64,000 bases of DNA from assembly GCF_001679725.1 (NCBI RefSeq), contig NZ_CP016282.1:3348001-3412000 (forward strand), written 5' to 3'. The DNA comes from Cryobacterium arcticum (GTDB taxonomy: Bacteria > Actinomycetota > Actinomycetes > Actinomycetales > Microbacteriaceae). The position numbers were made by a program, and so were the translations under genes. Shown here piece by piece: positions 62,316-64,000 of the stretch (position 1 is its first letter; every line of letters starts with the position of its first letter). The notes under the pieces are model-generated. The model was not told where the DNA came from. It did no database searches and saw only the letters and a program-made list of their open reading frames with translations.

Positions 62316-63872
62316 TCAGGCGTCGGCGTGCACGACGCGGTTGCGGCCGTCGCGTTTGGCGAGGTACATGCGCACGTCGGCGGCCCGCAACAGCGCGGTG
62401 CTGGTGTCGCCGTCGGCGGGCGCCAGCGCCACGCCCAGGCTTACGGTGACGTGCAGTCCGGCGGAGATCGGTGACCAGTCGTGTGAGCCCACGGCCATCC
62501 GTACCCGCTCGGACAGCTCGATGACCTGGTCCTCCACCAGTGCGGGGACGATGAGCAGGAATTCCTCGCCGCCCAGCCGTGCGGCGACAGCCCCGGGGAC
62601 CGGTGCGAGCGCATCCGTGAGAATACGGCCGAGCGCCCGGAGCACCTCGTCGCCCACCTCGTGCGACAGGGTGTCGTTGATGCGCTTGAAGTGGTCCACG
62701 TCGAGCATGGCGATGGCCACCGGGCTGCCGCCCTCCCGGTGCAGCATGAGCAGCATGGTGAGGTGCTCGTCGACGAATCGGCGATTGTGCAGGTCGGTGA
62801 GCGGGTCGCGCTCGGCCATCTCGCGGTAACGTTCGCTCTCCTGACGGGACTCCGCGGTCTGGAACATGGCCTCGAGGATGCGCCCCTTGGCCTCGTTCTC
62901 GCTGGCGCTGAGCGCGATGGACTGGGTGTGGTAGCTCCGGTACGACTCGAATGCCGCCTGGAAGTCTTCTCTGGCCGCGTACGTCTCGGCCTGCTCCCGG
63001 GTGACCTCGGTGGTCCAGCGCGCCAGGCCGTGTGCCTCGCTCAGCGCCAGACACCGGTCGATGACGTCCTGGGCCTCGTCGAAGCGCCCCTGGGTGCGAT
63101 ACGTCTCGGCCAGGGTGACCAGCGCCGCCGCGATGCTGTCCGGGTGGTAGTCCACCGGCTTGGCCTCAAGGGCGGTCTCGAGGGTGGCCGCAGCCTCGTC
63201 GAGCCGACCGGCCACCAGGTAGACCCTGGCGATGGTGTCACGGGCGTACATGCCGATCGGGCGGTTGTTGAGTTGCGACAGCGCGATCAGGCTTTCCACG
63301 GCGGTCATGGCCTCGTCGTGGTTGCCCGCGAGGTACTCGGTGTAGGCCAGGTTGTTGAGAATTTGATAGCGGATGCTGGTCTCAGGGTCGTCGATGACCA
63401 GCCGGAGCGCCTCGTTGTAGCGCCTCCGCGCCTCGTCGAACGAACCCGCCGAGCCGAGGGCATCCGCCAGGGTCAGCCGCGCCGCCGCTCGCATCAGCGG
63501 CACCTCGGAGTCATCGAGCAGGCTGTTGGTCGCCACGGCGTGCTCGAGGGAGAGGGCCCGGTCGCCGACGAGCTCGAAGATGGACCCCAGCACCTCGTGG
63601 CAGCGGGACTGCAGGGCCAGCTCGCCGTGCCGCTCCGCCCAGTCGAGCATGCGCTGCATCTCGACGGCGCCCTGGCGCGGGTCGCCGCGGCGGGTGAGGA
63701 TCGAGGCGATCTGCACCTCGAGACGACGGCCCAGCACTCCGTGCACGCCGATGTCGGCCAGGTCGGCAAGCCACTCCTGGGCGGCCGTGAGCGCGACATC
63801 CTTGTCGATCCAATACTGGCGCTCGATCCACGCCAACCGCTCCTCCGCCGTGCGGTGCCCCACCGTCGCCAC
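62316..63872 (-). CDS. Diguanylate cyclase with N-terminal TPR domain
   Basis: A 518-residue soluble protein. Residues about 20-330 are a run of TPR-like helical repeats (RRYNEALRLVIDDPETSIRYQILNNLAYTEYLAGNHDEAMTAVESL; AAATLETALEAKP; FDEAQDVIDRCLALSEAHG). A signalling helix leads to the GGDEF domain: RDPLTDLHNRRFVDEHL, AMLDVDHFKRINDTLSHEVGDEVL and the active-site loop RLGGEEFLLI. It should make cyclic di-GMP. An I-site RxxD is not evident. GTG 63872 has GGGGGAG upstream; GTG 63881 is an alternative. It is convergent with araA. Confidence 0.92.
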   Translation of the reverse strand: MATVGHRTAEERLAWIERQYWIDKDVALTAAQEWLADLADIGVHGVLGRRLEVQIASILTRRGDPRQGAVEMQRMLDWAERHGELALQSRCHEVLGSIFELVGDRALSLEHAVATNSLLDDSEVPLMRAAARLTLADALGSAGSFDEARRRYNEALRLVIDDPETSIRYQILNNLAYTEYLAGNHDEAMTAVESLIALSQLNNRPIGMYARDTIARVYLVAGRLDEAAATLETALEAKPVDYHPDSIAAALVTLAETYRTQGRFDEAQDVIDRCLALSEAHGLARWTTEVTREQAETYAAREDFQAAFESYRSYHTQSIALSASENEAKGRILEAMFQTAESRQESERYREMAERDPLTDLHNRRFVDEHLTMLLMLHREGGSPVAIAMLDVDHFKRINDTLSHEVGDEVLRALGRILTDALAPVPGAVAARLGGEEFLLIVPALVEDQVIELSERVRMAVGSHDWSPISAGLHVTVSLGVALAPADGDTSTALLRAADVRMYLAKRDGRNRVVHADA

Positions 63873-63898
63873 TGCGATCACTCCCCCTGTTTCGCCCC

Positions 63899-63904
63899 AG
63901 CCTA
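63899..63904 (-). promoter_or_regulatory. -10 box TAGGCT of the GGDEF gene
   Basis: GCTAGGCTGGGG on the minus strand is the same block as before the gene starting at 1921. It would give a leader of about 20 nt. The rest, 63905-64000, shows no gene. Confidence 0.5.
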
Positions 63905-64000
63905 GCCGCCCGCCACGGGCCGCCACCCCGGTGTTTCTCACCCAGTCCGGGTGATCCAGATCCTGCCTGTGTGATTACCGTGAAGAGCAGCCAAGGACTG

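Overview
The window is high-GC DNA with the gene content and style of an actinobacterium. The rpoB-rpoC pair with TTG starts, an essential CarD homologue, the DUF5997/LysR-domain pair, a DUF6412/YidC-like pair and the dispersed GGTCTCGACAAGCTCGACC intergenic repeat all fit Micrococcales, most likely Microbacteriaceae (Cryobacterium-like). That placement is inferred from remembered family traits; no search was run. No rRNA, tRNA, CRISPR array, phage module or complete insertion sequence was seen.

Layout. 1-2.46 kb: two tandem paralogous membrane-anchored proteins between two repeat arrays. 2.46-9.9 kb: rpoC and rpoB on the minus strand, ending at a strong terminator and starting from a -35/-10 promoter that is back to back with a plus-strand promoter. 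10.2-23.0 kb: mostly single genes (spermidine-synthase-like enzyme, secreted phosphoesterase, CotH protein with ChW repeats, sugar dehydrogenase, SprT-like protein, flippase-like membrane protein, MgtA-type Mg2+ ATPase, DUF427, ComB-like protein, coiled-coil membrane protein). 23.1-32.6 kb: EVE, SRPBCC and DUF1684 proteins, a DEAD-box helicase with an unusual leader, GNAT, nucleoside hydrolase, NUDIX, esterase, and a DUF5997 / HTH-less LysR-domain pair. 32.6-35.6 kb: VOC protein and a drug-type ABC exporter with a divergent TetR regulator. 35.6-38.8 kb: three tandem paralogous single-span membrane proteins. 39-50.6 kb: K+ channel, CarD, GH114 lipoprotein, YidC-like insertase, PPK2, dienelactone hydrolase, MarR/MATE efflux pair, flavin disulfide reductase, AI-2E-family transporter. 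50.7-55 kb: PoxB-type enzyme, glutathione peroxidase, second ABC exporter. 55-62.3 kb: an arabinan/L-arabinose locus (LacI regulator, GH51 arabinofuranosidase, a 1.2 kb repeat block, a second LacI gene broken by one in-frame stop, araD, araA). 62.3-63.9 kb: TPR-GGDEF diguanylate cyclase.

How the parts work together. The arabinose locus would release L-arabinose from arabinan (GH51), isomerise it (AraA) and epimerise the phosphorylated product (AraD). The ribulokinase step is missing here, and a 9-codon ORF stands where araB would be expected. Two export systems (DrrAB-like plus TetR; MATE plus MarR) each have a candidate operator.

The most unusual material is not in the proteins. There are several families of 60-70 bp nested palindromes in intergenic spaces, large arrays of the 51-54 bp repeat, and many genes whose -10 hexamer lies exactly 6-7 nt before the start codon, which predicts leaderless mRNAs. 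Short overlapping upstream ORFs precede the helicase, mgtA and araD genes.
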